From contig JADLAX010000007.1 in assembly GCA_020848035.1 (NCBI GenBank), positions 1 to 64,000 on the forward strand: a stretch of DNA of 64,000 nt, written 5' to 3'. This document shows positions 7,982-16,586 of the stretch, piece after piece. A model generated the notes under the pieces. That model saw only the letters and a program-made list of their open reading frames with translations, did not search any database and was not told the origin of the DNA. Position 1 is the stretch's first letter, and every line of letters begins with the position of its first letter. Source of the stretch: Anaerolineae bacterium (lineage in GTDB: Bacteria > Chloroflexota > Anaerolineae > Promineifilales > Promineifilaceae). Position numbers and translations under genes: made by a program.

Positions 7982-9970
7982 ATGGCAACTCGACCCAGTA
8001 TTAACGGCACTCCGCAGTACGTTAACAGCACCAACACGATTTCCGTTACGTTGGCGGCTGCCGTAAACAAGCTGTTGGTCTTTGGTGCCTACTTTTACGT
8101 CAGCACAGGCGCTGCGCCCGGATCGGCCACATACAACAGCGTGGCGATGACCGGCCTGGGAGGCATTGAAATCGCGGCGGGGACACGCTCGGTCATCATT
8201 GAGGTGTTTGCGCTGGACATGCCTGCCACCGGCAGCCCGCATAATGCGGTGTATTCACCTGGTTCGACACCTACGGATATAGCGGTAATTGCGGTGCCCC
8301 TCCAAGACGCTGGGGATATCGGGGCAACCAGCCCCGCCCTGGCCGATAACGGCAGCGCAACAAACGCCACTGTCAGTTTTGATACAGATGATGTGGATGG
8401 GCTAATTGTGGCCATGCCTGTGCGGCGCGGTGGCGGGACGCCGCCGCTATGGACCCCAGGAAGCGGTTCAACCAAATGGGTTGACAGCGCCACCGGTACA
8501 AGTTCGACCTTCGACTTCATTTACAGCTTGCTCACCAAGGCGGCTACGGGCGGAACTGACACAATTAACGCCACCGTGGCCACGGCAAACAACATGGGCA
8601 TTTTGGCGGTCGAAATAAAGTCGATTGTTGCCGCAGGCAGCGATCTAGTTGAGGTGATTACCGAAGGGGTACAGCTGGTGGATGAGGCTGCACGACGGCT
8701 GGCAATGAGCCGGGTCGTTACTGAGACCGTGCAGATAGTAGAAATGCTCGCCCGTCTGCTGGGGCTGGTGCGCGCACCAGGTGAGGCAGTAGCAGTGGTT
8801 GAAGGCATTCTTCGACCTATGGCTCTTACCCGCTGGGGTGATGAGGTCATCGCGGTTGGGGATGGCTCACTGTATCGTCGAGGCTTAACCCGACGCTCAA
8901 ACGAAAATGTGCAGGTAGCGGAGGTTGTGGCCAGGCTGGCTGGTCTGGTTCGTGCCATCGCAAACACACTTTCAATTGGTGAAGGTTCGGCCCGGCCAAT
9001 GCATCTGCGGCGATTGATTAATGAAACTGTCCAGGCCCAGGAGGCAGGCGCGCGCCTGCGTGCACTGGTGCGCAGGGTCATTGAAGGTGTGCAGCTCCCC
9101 GAAACGGCCGTTCGCCTGATGGCCATGGTGAGAATCCGTCAGGAAACTGTGGCGGCGAGCGAGACAAACAGCCGCGTGGTGGGCTTTGTGCGGCAGGCCC
9201 TGGAGTCGGTGCAGAACATCGAGGCAGTGTCCCGCCTGGCAGGATTTGTGCGCCGGGCAAGCGAGACGGTGAGCGTGGAGGAAACGGCCGTTTACCGGCG
9301 CGCCCTCACCCGCCTGCTCAACGAGGTTACGGCCGTTGTTGAGCTGGTGGCCAACCCGCGCATTCTCAACCGCCTGATTGGCGAAACTGTCACGACGCCG
9401 GAGATTGTTGGGCGACTGAAGACGATGGTGCGTGGCCAAAGTGACGCTGTTCAAATTGGCGAGGGCAACGGCCGTGTGCTGGGATTCGTGCGGATGGTCT
9501 CGGATGTTGTAGGACTATCCGAAATAGCCGGGCAGGCTCGTGGCTTTTTGCGCATGGTGAATGACACAGTGCAGTTGAGTGAGGTAACTGGTCGCAACAT
9601 GGGTTTTGTGCGGCTTATCCTGGAGGGTGTGGGGCTTAACGAGACACTCGCCCGCTGGCGTGCCCTGCTCCGGGTGATTGGTGAAACCGAAACTGTGACA
9701 GAAACGGCCGTGTGGCGCATGGCCCTGATTCGCGTGATTTCCGAAAGCGTTCAGGTGCCCGAAGGTATTCTGCGCCTGGCGAGCTTTGTACGCAGCGCGG
9801 TTGAGATTGTGACGATCGCCGAAGACGCCAGCCGGGTCCGCGGTCTTATCCGCAGCGTGGCGGAAGATGTCGAGGTTAGCGAAGCCGTCTCCTGGCTATT
9901 TGGGGTGATAGGAACGGCCGTTGTGAAGTTCCGGGCCATGTGGCGCGGCATGTTCAGGGGGATGAGATGA
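7982..9970 (+). CDS. Repeat-bearing structural protein
   Basis: 662 residues. The first ~215 form a beta-sandwich-like domain (pattern ATYNSVAMT...IEVFALDMP) often found in virion appendages. Then come 20 consecutive repeats of exactly 20 residues with consensus R-x3-h-R-x3-E-x-V-x3-E-x4, up to residue ~637, then a basic tail. The repeats have diverged but never change length, which suggests a solenoid or fibre. It lies between head genes, so it may be a head fibre or neck appendage. I cannot name a family with certainty. Confidence 0.6.
   Translation: MATRPSINGTPQYVNSTNTISVTLAAAVNKLLVFGAYFYVSTGAAPGSATYNSVAMTGLGGIEIAAGTRSVIIEVFALDMPATGSPHNAVYSPGSTPTDIAVIAVPLQDAGDIGATSPALADNGSATNATVSFDTDDVDGLIVAMPVRRGGGTPPLWTPGSGSTKWVDSATGTSSTFDFIYSLLTKAATGGTDTINATVATANNMGILAVEIKSIVAAGSDLVEVITEGVQLVDEAARRLAMSRVVTETVQIVEMLARLLGLVRAPGEAVAVVEGILRPMALTRWGDEVIAVGDGSLYRRGLTRRSNENVQVAEVVARLAGLVRAIANTLSIGEGSARPMHLRRLINETVQAQEAGARLRALVRRVIEGVQLPETAVRLMAMVRIRQETVAASETNSRVVGFVRQALESVQNIEAVSRLAGFVRRASETVSVEETAVYRRALTRLLNEVTAVVELVANPRILNRLIGETVTTPEIVGRLKTMVRGQSDAVQIGEGNGRVLGFVRMVSDVVGLSEIAGQARGFLRMVNDTVQLSEVTGRNMGFVRLILEGVGLNETLARWRALLRVIGETETVTETAVWRMALIRVISESVQVPEGILRLASFVRSAVEIVTIAEDASRVRGLIRSVAEDVEVSEAVSWLFGVIGTAVVKFRAMWRGMFRGMR
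8693..9892 (+). repeat. Twenty tandem 60-bp coding repeats
   Basis: Each unit codes for 20 residues starting at an Arg (occasionally Tyr, Trp, Gln or Asn). Units such as RLAGFVRRASETVSVEETAV and RLASFVRSAVEIVTIAEDAS show the pattern. All units keep the same length, while the DNA identity between them is low. Confidence 0.85.
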
Positions 9971-10167
9971 AACACGTATTTTCGTTTTTTGGTTTTTTGC
10001 TCAAGTTAATCATCTTTGTTTTTTCCTACGCCTTCAGCAAGAAATTCCGGGCGTTGGTTAACTACAAGATGGCTCAATACCGGCGCGGATCTACAGAGCC
10101 AGTGACCAGCGGCGAAGAGGTATCGGCCGTGCTGGTTAACGCCAGGGGCAAAACCGTCATTCGTTAG
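9967..10167 (+). CDS. Small membrane protein
   Basis: 66 residues from the ATG at 9967, overlapping the previous stop codon (ATGA). It has one strong hydrophobic helix (FFGFLLKLIIFVFSYAF) followed by a basic region. Function unknown. Confidence 0.6.
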   Translation: MKHVFSFFGFLLKLIIFVFSYAFSKKFRALVNYKMAQYRRGSTEPVTSGEEVSAVLVNARGKTVIR

Positions 10168-10175
10168 GAGGCACC

Positions 10176-10775
10176 ATGTTTTTGAAACTGACATCCCAAT
10201 GTATTCAGCGCTTTCAGGTAAACGTATCGCGCTACTGGCTGGACGAGATCATTGCTCAGGTAATGAGGCGCCGTGAACGCGAGGTGGCCATCGGCGGCAA
10301 AGTGTTTGCCGTGCTGCGGGATCCGCTGCTGGAACGCGAGCTGATCATTCCCGGCCTCAACATTGTGACCAATGCTGGGGATGTTTACTATGCCCAACTG
10401 GGCGCTGGTGAGGCGGTTACCAACAACTTCGCCACCGGTGGTCTGCGGCTGGGCGACGATAATACCGCGCCGACCAAGGGTGACAACGATGTGACCGCAT
10501 TCCTGGCCGGTACGGGGCATGCGATTGATGCCACCTACCCCAAGACCGACGATGATGACGGTGACAACGGCGACGCGGGGACTGATGTAGTTTCCTATCG
10601 TTACAGCTACACCACGGCCCAGGGTAACGCGGCTGACATCATTGAAGGGGCCATTGTCAACAACATCGTGACGCCCACTGTGGCCCTGACACACTTCTTG
10701 TTTGCCGCCGCGTTTGGCAAAACTTCGTCGGACACGTTGAAGGTTTTTGTTAACCACACGATGAATGGAGTCTAG
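10176..10775 (+). CDS. Phage structural protein, unknown
   Basis: 199 residues preceded by AGGAGG. It has Gly/Asn-rich beta segments and an Asp-rich stretch (TDDDDGDNGDAGTD) that could bind calcium. A beta-rich C-terminus (VTPTVALTHFLFAAAFGK) resembles decoration or neck proteins. It is tightly clustered with the neighbouring head genes. I do not recognise a family. Confidence 0.55.
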   Translation: MFLKLTSQCIQRFQVNVSRYWLDEIIAQVMRRREREVAIGGKVFAVLRDPLLERELIIPGLNIVTNAGDVYYAQLGAGEAVTNNFATGGLRLGDDNTAPTKGDNDVTAFLAGTGHAIDATYPKTDDDDGDNGDAGTDVVSYRYSYTTAQGNAADIIEGAIVNNIVTPTVALTHFLFAAAFGKTSSDTLKVFVNHTMNGV

Positions 10776-10777
10776 GT

Positions 10778-10993
10778 ATGAACGCTGGACAGCAAGTGCA
10801 GACAGCGGCCAAGCGCCTGGCGAGTCGACTGATGCGGGGCACGATTCCGCAGTCGGACTCCACGATTGAAGTGACGGTCATCGTCACGATCCACAACGAC
10901 GGCTGCAAGATGGATTTCAGCGCGTCCGAGGTCCTGGAAAACGACGATGGCTCAGCCGACGGCCGTGACATGTCCATATTGGTAAGCGAGTAA
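10778..10993 (+). CDS. Small structural-operon protein
   Basis: 71 residues, starting 3 bases after the previous stop codon. It has an amphipathic N-terminus and a beta strand pair (IEVTVIVTIHNDG). Unknown function. Confidence 0.5.
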   Translation: MNAGQQVQTAAKRLASRLMRGTIPQSDSTIEVTVIVTIHNDGCKMDFSASEVLENDDGSADGRDMSILVSE

Positions 10994-10995
10994 CG

Positions 10996-11532
10996 ATGAT
11001 AGCTTCCTGGATTCCCAACCAACGCAATTTGATCACCTTCATCCTGGCAGATGCGAATGGGGATGAGGCTGAAGGCTTGGACGACACATTCACGCTTGTG
11101 ATTGCCAAGTCTGGCGGCGCGTTGGTGGCTGGAGTTGGCGACAAGGCGGAGATGGGCAGCGGCTGGTACTCGTACCTGTCTACGCAGGCGGAAGCGGACA
11201 CGCCTGGGCCAGTGAGCATAAGCGCCACAGGACCGGGGGTGAAGCAGCAGAATTTGGAGTATGTGGTGCAGGAGCGGACGGTAACGGCCGTTCCGTTTAC
11301 CTACACCATGACCAGCACGGCGACGCTGCTGCCCATCGAGGCGGTGAAGGTGCAGATTTGTGTAAGCAGTGACGGCAGCGGCGTGGTCTGGACTGGCTAC
11401 ACAGATGCCTTTGGCGTAGCGCGGGATGCATCTGGTAATTTGCCTCGGTTAGACCCAGGCACCTATTACATTTTCCGAACCCGGCAGGGATTCACGTTTG
11501 CGGACCCTGACATTGAGGTGGTAGATGGCTGA
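10996..11532 (+). CDS. Beta-sandwich virion protein
   Basis: 178 residues. The second half (VKVQICVSSDGSGVVWTGYT, then LDPGTYYIFRTRQGFTF) looks like a carboxypeptidase-regulatory/Ig-like domain as found in virion decorations. It overlaps the next gene by 8 bases. Confidence 0.5.
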   Translation: MIASWIPNQRNLITFILADANGDEAEGLDDTFTLVIAKSGGALVAGVGDKAEMGSGWYSYLSTQAEADTPGPVSISATGPGVKQQNLEYVVQERTVTAVPFTYTMTSTATLLPIEAVKVQICVSSDGSGVVWTGYTDAFGVARDASGNLPRLDPGTYYIFRTRQGFTFADPDIEVVDG

Positions 11533-12622
11533 TAGTGGCAGCGGCGTAGGGACACCTGTTTCGGGGAATACTCCCCCCACCCTGCTGAGCGGCGCAGTGC
11601 CGACCGGCGGTTGCCTGACGCTGCCGGAGTATGCGCAGATCATCGAGTACGATGAGCACCGCTTCTTTGGCGTGCATCGGGACGACTTTGATTACGGCTG
11701 CAGGGAGTATTGGACAAAAGCGCAGCGGGCCACGTTGCAGCACTATTTGAGCGTGGCCCAAAGCATGTTGGAGGATGAGCTGCGCTTTGCGCTGTGTCCC
11801 AGTTGGGTGGCCAACGAAGAGCAGCCGTACCAGGTAAACATGGAGACAAGGCGCAAGCACGTCATCGAGCCAGGTGTGATGGCCACGGCCAGTATCGAGG
11901 CGGGCGCGGCGGTGGACCACACCAGCGACCCGGCGATGATTGGGCCGATTGCCACGACGGTAACGGCCGTTTCTGAGGTAGTGGTGTATTACCCGGGCAC
12001 AACCATTCAGATCGTGCCACAGCAGATGCGGATAGAGAGCGGCCAACTGACCATCTGGATACCACGCTGCCGCCTGGTGAAGCTGGGCCTGCAGAATGGA
12101 CCGGTAGCGTATGAGACGTTGAGCAACTTCGTTGACGCGGTGGACGTGGTGCGCATCTACAACGATCCCACGGTGCAGGCCACCTTGATTTGGCCACACG
12201 CTCACAGCCAGCGCTGTGCTGAAACGGGCTGCACGGAAAACACTCAGACGGCCTGCCTGTATGTGCTGGATGGGGACATTGGCAATGTGACGGTGCGCCC
12301 GGCGACCCACGTGGATGGCGTGTGGACCACCGCCTCTCCGGCCTATCCAGGACGGCCGTATAAGGTGCGGCTGAATTACCGGGCGGGCGTGGGGACAATC
12401 CAGCCAGCGTTGAAGGAAGCCTTGGTGCGGCTGGCCCACGTGCTGATGCCCACTGAGCCTTGCAGCTGCGATGTGGTGCAGCGCCTGTGGAAACGTGATC
12501 GGAATATGCCCCCCATGTTTGATAGAGAACGACTGAACTGCCCCTTTGGGACATCGGATGGGGCATGGTTTGCCTGGCGCGTGGTGCAGGCGCGGCGGGT
12601 AGTAACAATGGGAGCGTTTTGA
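11525..12622 (+). CDS. Probable head-tail adaptor
   Basis: 365 residues. The middle contains beta-rich segments (VVVYYPGTTIQIVP, IPRCRLVKLG), and the end has a C-S-C motif and conserved aromatic residues. Position, after head genes and before the gp10-like neck protein, suggests a connector or adaptor. It ends TGATG, so the next gene is translationally coupled. Sequence evidence for the family is weak. Confidence 0.45.
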   Translation: MADSGSGVGTPVSGNTPPTLLSGAVPTGGCLTLPEYAQIIEYDEHRFFGVHRDDFDYGCREYWTKAQRATLQHYLSVAQSMLEDELRFALCPSWVANEEQPYQVNMETRRKHVIEPGVMATASIEAGAAVDHTSDPAMIGPIATTVTAVSEVVVYYPGTTIQIVPQQMRIESGQLTIWIPRCRLVKLGLQNGPVAYETLSNFVDAVDVVRIYNDPTVQATLIWPHAHSQRCAETGCTENTQTACLYVLDGDIGNVTVRPATHVDGVWTTASPAYPGRPYKVRLNYRAGVGTIQPALKEALVRLAHVLMPTEPCSCDVVQRLWKRDRNMPPMFDRERLNCPFGTSDGAWFAWRVVQARRVVTMGAF

Positions 12623-13113
12623 TGATTTACTGGATTCATTTTCTCAAGGTGCTTCAGCATAAATGGTTTGTGATTGTGGCGGGGGTGCGCGTGGGCGGCA
12701 TCCCGTTTTGGCGTCTGCTCTTCCACGATATGAGCAAGTTTTCTCGCGCCGAGTTTGGGCCATATGCCCGCAAGTTTTTGGCGGACAGCACGCCAGAGAT
12801 CGAGGTTGCTTTTGGGCTGGCGTGGCTGCACCATGAAAACCGGAATGGCCATCACTGGGGGCACTGGATTGCCAGAGTAGGCCGATATTCAGGACGGCCG
12901 TTGCCAATGCCGCGCAGCTATGCGCGGGAGATGGTAGCGGACTGGTGGGCAGCTGAGCGTTCCTACGGCAAGTCGTGGGATATGCACAACTGGCTGGTGG
13001 AAAATGTGCCCAAATTCGATCTTCACCAAGAGACGTTGAGCTCAGTCTACCAGGCGCTGAGCGACATCGGCTATGTGGAAACGGTGCAAGAGATTATGCG
13101 CCGCCTACGGTAG
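12622..13113 (+). CDS. DUF5662-like protein
   Basis: 163 residues from the ATG at 12622, overlapping the previous stop codon. The motifs FHDMSKFSRAEF, WLHHENRNGHHWGHW and MPRSYAREMVADWW match the DUF5662 family of phage and bacterial proteins. The conserved His/Asp pattern suggests a metal site, perhaps HD-hydrolase-like. The biochemical role is unknown. Confidence 0.8.
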   Translation: MIYWIHFLKVLQHKWFVIVAGVRVGGIPFWRLLFHDMSKFSRAEFGPYARKFLADSTPEIEVAFGLAWLHHENRNGHHWGHWIARVGRYSGRPLPMPRSYAREMVADWWAAERSYGKSWDMHNWLVENVPKFDLHQETLSSVYQALSDIGYVETVQEIMRRLR

Positions 13114-13130
13114 TTTTTTTGCCCGGTGCG

Positions 13131-13146
13131 GTTTCGCGAGGTTTCA
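13131..13146 (+). promoter_or_regulatory. GTTTCR tandem box
   Basis: GTTTCG at 13131 and GTTTCA at 13141, exactly 10 bp apart, directly precede the GTG start at 13147. The GAGG between them can also serve as the ribosome-binding site. Confidence 0.6.
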
Positions 13147-13632
13147 GTGGTTATTCAGGTCAAGGCCAAGAGGGCAAAAACGCTTAAAGAAGGGGTTTTT
13201 AGGCTGGAATTCCTGAATGAATTTCAGAGGATGGCCCCTGAAATTAAGCGGGACTTTGCTGCAACGACAGCCACGTGGGAGGGCGAGAAGCCTAAATTCT
13301 CGCACAAAGCTTTCCTGAATGAGGGTAATCCTACCTTGCAGATTCTTATTGGCACAGGTAAGGGTGCCGACAAGTGGAACTGGCTGGATAAGGGGACACG
13401 GGTGCGCTACGCGACCATGACCCCAAATTTTCAAGGCAAAACGAAGGTTGGTTTTATCGGCAGTTTCCCCGGGCGCGGCGGGCTGGCCTATGTAAACAAG
13501 CAACGGCCTCGGCCAGGCATTAAGCCTCGTGGCTTTCGCCGGGTTATTGAGCGCAAGTGGAAACGGCCGATTGAAAGACGTATGAAGGCCGCTAATAAGC
13601 GGGCGGCAAAGAAGTCCGGTCACGGAAAGTAA
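13147..13632 (+). CDS. Neck / tail-completion protein (HK97 gp10-like)
   Basis: About 161 residues from the GTG at 13147, which has GAGG 6 bases upstream; a GTG at 13126 is possible but lacks such a site. The motif WLDKGTRVRYATMTPNF and the later RPGIKPRGF pattern are typical of HK97 gp10-like proteins that close the connector. The C-terminus is very basic. The position before the tail tube gene agrees. Confidence 0.7.
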   Translation: MVIQVKAKRAKTLKEGVFRLEFLNEFQRMAPEIKRDFAATTATWEGEKPKFSHKAFLNEGNPTLQILIGTGKGADKWNWLDKGTRVRYATMTPNFQGKTKVGFIGSFPGRGGLAYVNKQRPRPGIKPRGFRRVIERKWKRPIERRMKAANKRAAKKSGHGK

Positions 13633-13643
13633 AGGAGCGATCT

Positions 13644-14027
13644 ATGGATGATGATGAGCCGACAAAGGCAACCCCACAGATAAAGGTTCGTGTGGTGCAG
13701 CGGCGCGGCGAAAGCGCACTGGTGGAGTGGCTGGACGGCGAGCGGCAGAGCCGGGCCATGATTCCGGCAACTGCCGTTGTTGATGACCTGGTGGCTGAGG
13801 ATGTGTTGGCCGCTGGTATTCCCTACGGCGTGACGTGGGGCGAGCTGGTGCAGCTGACGGCTACACCGGATGCGGTGCAGGCTGAGCTTTACCGGGTGGG
13901 CGTGTGGACAGTGGATGATTTGAGGCGAAACCCCCAGTTGGCGCTGGGTGCCTTACAGCGTGTTTACGGTACGGATCTGGCCGCGTTGATGCGGGCAGCC
14001 AAAGAATATGAAAGTGGAGGTAGCTAA
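13644..14027 (+). CDS. Neck/tail hypothetical protein
   Basis: 127 residues preceded by AAAGGAG. The N-terminal half is an SH3-like strand set (VRVVQRRGESALVEW), and the C-terminal half is helical (LYRVGVWTVDDLRRNPQLA). It is coupled to the tail tube gene by a TAATG overlap. Unknown. Confidence 0.55.
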   Translation: MDDDEPTKATPQIKVRVVQRRGESALVEWLDGERQSRAMIPATAVVDDLVAEDVLAAGIPYGVTWGELVQLTATPDAVQAELYRVGVWTVDDLRRNPQLALGALQRVYGTDLAALMRAAKEYESGGS

Positions 14028-15460
14028 TGAGCAGTCGTCAATACGGTTCCAACGAGGGGAGTATTTTTGTCCAGCCAGACGGCCCCAACACAAAGCCCCT
14101 GTATCTGGGCTGTCACGATATCGGGGATCTGGATGAACCGCTGGGTGATCCGGCACTATGGCAGTGTAAAGACCCTAACCTGGTGGGTCAGTGGGAGACC
14201 AGCCGCGTGGTTGTGGGCTCGCCCGGGCTGGTAACTACCAGCATCACCACAGATGTGCGCAAGGTGGCGGATTACATGGAAACTCTGCCAAACAATTCAC
14301 CCATCTACATCAACCTGATGCCAGAAAACGTTAAGCCCGATGTGTTTGACAGCTATGACCGGGCTTTTGCCGCCCGCTTCCTGGCCACCAATCGCAAGCG
14401 CAGCAACCTGGCCATGGGGCGCGCCACGGACAGCGGCACCAACGAGCGGGCCGAGCAAGTGATCGACCTCTCCGGCGCGCCGCCGGTGTACACCTTCTTT
14501 GACCTCGCCGGTGCCTCGCTGCGCATTTCCACGAGCGAAACGCTGGCGCTTAACAACATCGTCTTCTGTGATGCAGCTTGCAGTGAAGGCTTTATCGCGG
14601 CTGACGGCGGTGTGGCGGCGGCCAACGTGTTAGGCATTCCGGGCTTTACGGCCGTAACCGCTGATCCCTTCGCTGTAAACCAGAACATCGTCGGTGCCGT
14701 TTGCTTCCCTATCGACAAAAATACCACACGTTGGCTGGTAGCCCGCGGCACCTCCGCAGCTGCCCCAGCTACAGTAGCCTATTCGGACAATGGCGGCACG
14801 ACGTGGACAAGTGTCAACGTCGGTTCAACCAACACCCAGATCGCGAATGATTCGGCCGCGCTGTTTGCTCTGGACCAGTTCAACATCTGGTTTGCCACCA
14901 ATGACGGCTTTATCTACAAGTCCGAAGACGGCGGCCTGAGCTGGACTGCCCAGGAAGAAGGTGTCATCACCTCTAACGAGATAAACGCCGTGTACTTCAA
15001 GGATCCGCTGAACGGCATGGCTGGCGGTGATGGTGATGTGTTGATGCGCACCACGGATGGTGGGCTTACCTGGGCGGCTGTGACGGCTACGGGTGGCGGG
15101 GACAACATCACTACCATTGCCAATTCAGGAGGCTTCTGGTGGGCGGCCGACAGCGGTGGCCAGCTGTGGTACTCGGGCGATGACGGGTTGACCTGGAACG
15201 CTCGCACGTTCAACGGTTCGGGCACGGGTAATGTGGCTGCAGTGAAGTTTGCCAATGAGTTTTTTGGTGTGATGGCTCACAACACCGCCGCGCCGCTGGG
15301 CAGCGTCTTTGTGACCGTCAACGGCGGCTACACCTGGCAGAAAATTGCCCTGCCGGCCAACGCAGGCATCAACGACATCTGGATTTGCAGCACCCGCAAG
15401 ATTTATGTGGTGGGCGAAGCCCAGGGCGGTACCGGCTTTATTGCCAAGATTGAGGTTTAA
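14027..15460 (+). CDS. Probable tail tube protein with a BNR/Ycf48-type propeller
   Basis: 477 residues. The first ~190 are a beta-rich domain in the place of the major tail protein (just before the tail chaperone and tape measure genes). Residues ~230-477 hold repeated Asp-box-like units (YSDNGGTTWTS, KSEDGGLSWTA, RTTDGGLTWAA, YSGDDGLTWNA, VTVNGGYTWQK), typical of BNR/Ycf48-like beta-propellers. Such a domain would project from the tube and could bind sugars. A strong terminator follows the stop codon. The tube assignment is by position. Confidence 0.65.
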   Translation: MSSRQYGSNEGSIFVQPDGPNTKPLYLGCHDIGDLDEPLGDPALWQCKDPNLVGQWETSRVVVGSPGLVTTSITTDVRKVADYMETLPNNSPIYINLMPENVKPDVFDSYDRAFAARFLATNRKRSNLAMGRATDSGTNERAEQVIDLSGAPPVYTFFDLAGASLRISTSETLALNNIVFCDAACSEGFIAADGGVAAANVLGIPGFTAVTADPFAVNQNIVGAVCFPIDKNTTRWLVARGTSAAAPATVAYSDNGGTTWTSVNVGSTNTQIANDSAALFALDQFNIWFATNDGFIYKSEDGGLSWTAQEEGVITSNEINAVYFKDPLNGMAGGDGDVLMRTTDGGLTWAAVTATGGGDNITTIANSGGFWWAADSGGQLWYSGDDGLTWNARTFNGSGTGNVAAVKFANEFFGVMAHNTAAPLGSVFVTVNGGYTWQKIALPANAGINDIWICSTRKIYVVGEAQGGTGFIAKIEV

Positions 15461-15516
15461 GCGGGACACGGCCGTTGGCCAACTGCGTTGGCTCGGCCAA
15501 CGGCCGTTCCGCTTTT
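15461..15516 (+). terminator. Strong hairpin built from two ACGGCCGT palindromes
   Basis: The arms GCGG..ACGGCCGTTGGCC and GGCCAACGGCCGT..CCGC pair over 13 perfect bases plus a GCGG/CCGC clamp, followed by TTTTC. It lies directly after the tail tube gene. Confidence 0.7.
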
Positions 15517-15627
15517 CTGGGAGACATATTGTCATGGTCAAGCCGGGCTGGCAGCGGGCGCCTCTCCCCCGCCACCCCAAACGCTCCAGTCTGGCTGACC
15601 ACCTTTCTCAAGGGGAGAAAACATTGA

Positions 15628-16275
15628 ATGTCTACAAAAGTTAAGCCAAACCGCAGAAACCGACGTGCTGCCGCAGCACAACAGCGCAAACAACCAAAGC
15701 CGGGTTTGCACGGCGGCGGCGCTGTTTATGAACGATATGTCTCCAGCCGGGGAACGGCCGTTCACTTTTACCCCATGCCCCCTATGTTGATGGAGAAGAT
15801 TGAGGTGGGTGTGGAGGCTGAATTTGGCCCGCGCCCGGAGCCACCGACCTACACCATCAAAACGGCCGTGGGCGAAGATGAGGTCCGTACGCACACGAAA
15901 GAGACGTTGGACACGCCCGAAGACCGGGCAGCCTGGGCGGCCTATGAAGAGGAGCTAGGCGTCTGGGAAAGTGAGCTGAGTCGCCGCGTGCTACGGGCGA
16001 TTCAGGTTGAATGCATCAAGCCAGCTGATCCAGACGATACCGACTGGATGGAAAAGCAGGCCTTTTTGGGGGTGCCCATTCCTGAAGGCAAGTATCAGCG
16101 CCATCTGCACTGGATCGAAACAGAGTTCATTGGCAGCAATGAAGATGTGGTGGCCTGTATGTCCATCCCCATGCGCCTGGCGGGCGTGCCGGATGAGGAG
16201 ATGGCGGCAGCTGAAAAGTTGTTTCGCGATTCAATACAAGCGCAAGCCAATCGAACGGGCGCTGCCGCCGGATGA
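15628..16275 (+). CDS. Tail assembly chaperone, short form (gpG-like)
   Basis: 215 residues from the ATG at 15628, preceded by AAGGGGAGAAAA. The N-terminus is basic; the rest is acidic and helical. It lies between the tail tube and tape measure genes, the standard place for the gpG/gpGT pair. A second frame overlaps its 3' end and continues past its stop codon, as expected if some ribosomes shift frame to make a longer product. Confidence 0.65.
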   Translation: MSTKVKPNRRNRRAAAAQQRKQPKPGLHGGGAVYERYVSSRGTAVHFYPMPPMLMEKIEVGVEAEFGPRPEPPTYTIKTAVGEDEVRTHTKETLDTPEDRAAWAAYEEELGVWESELSRRVLRAIQVECIKPADPDDTDWMEKQAFLGVPIPEGKYQRHLHWIETEFIGSNEDVVACMSIPMRLAGVPDEEMAAAEKLFRDSIQAQANRTGAAAG

Positions 16276-16519
16276 TAAGGCGTTTGAGTTTGAGCGCAGT
16301 TATGCCGGGCTTCTGTTTAACAAGATGAATGCTGTTTATCAGTGGCGCGCCGGACGGCCGTCGGATTTCGGCTTGTGTGAGCCGGGCGAGGACTTGCCGC
16401 TAATGATGGCATTCATGAAAACGAAACGAAACATAGAGCTTGTTCAGGACAAGGAACAAGCCCGCAAGCTGGAGGACGCAACCGCCAAGCGTCATTTTAA
16501 GAATCTTCGCGGCAGCTAA
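16226..16519 (+). CDS. Tail assembly chaperone, frameshift extension (gpT-like)
   Basis: This frame is offset by +1 (equivalently -2) from the short form and has no credible start of its own. It reads on from about 16226 with AIQYKRKPIERALPPDD, then a region with FERSYAGLLFNKMNAVYQWRAG, to a stop at 16519. A plausible slip point is TTT C at 16222-16225, where tRNA-Phe can re-pair with TTC. The fused product would be about 297 residues. The exact shift site is inferred. Confidence 0.55.
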   Translation, partial: AIQYKRKPIERALPPDDKAFEFERSYAGLLFNKMNAVYQWRAGRPSDFGLCEPGEDLPLMMAFMKTKRNIELVQDKEQARKLEDATAKRHFKNLRGS

Positions 16520-16529
16520 GTAAACCGCA

Positions 16530-16583
16530 TATACACAAGTGAGCCGTTGAGCCTTTCCGAAAACTCGGAAAGGCTCTTTTTTT
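16530..16583 (+). terminator. -10 box, GAGCCGTTGAG leader and terminator-like hairpin
   Basis: TATACA (16530) is followed by GTGAGCCGTTGAG and the perfect arms GAGCCTTTCCGA and TCGGAAAGGCTC, then T7, ending 4 bases before the tape measure ATG. The only AAAGG-like ribosome-binding site of that gene lies inside the 3' arm of the hairpin. Confidence 0.75.
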
Positions 16584-16586
16584 GCT

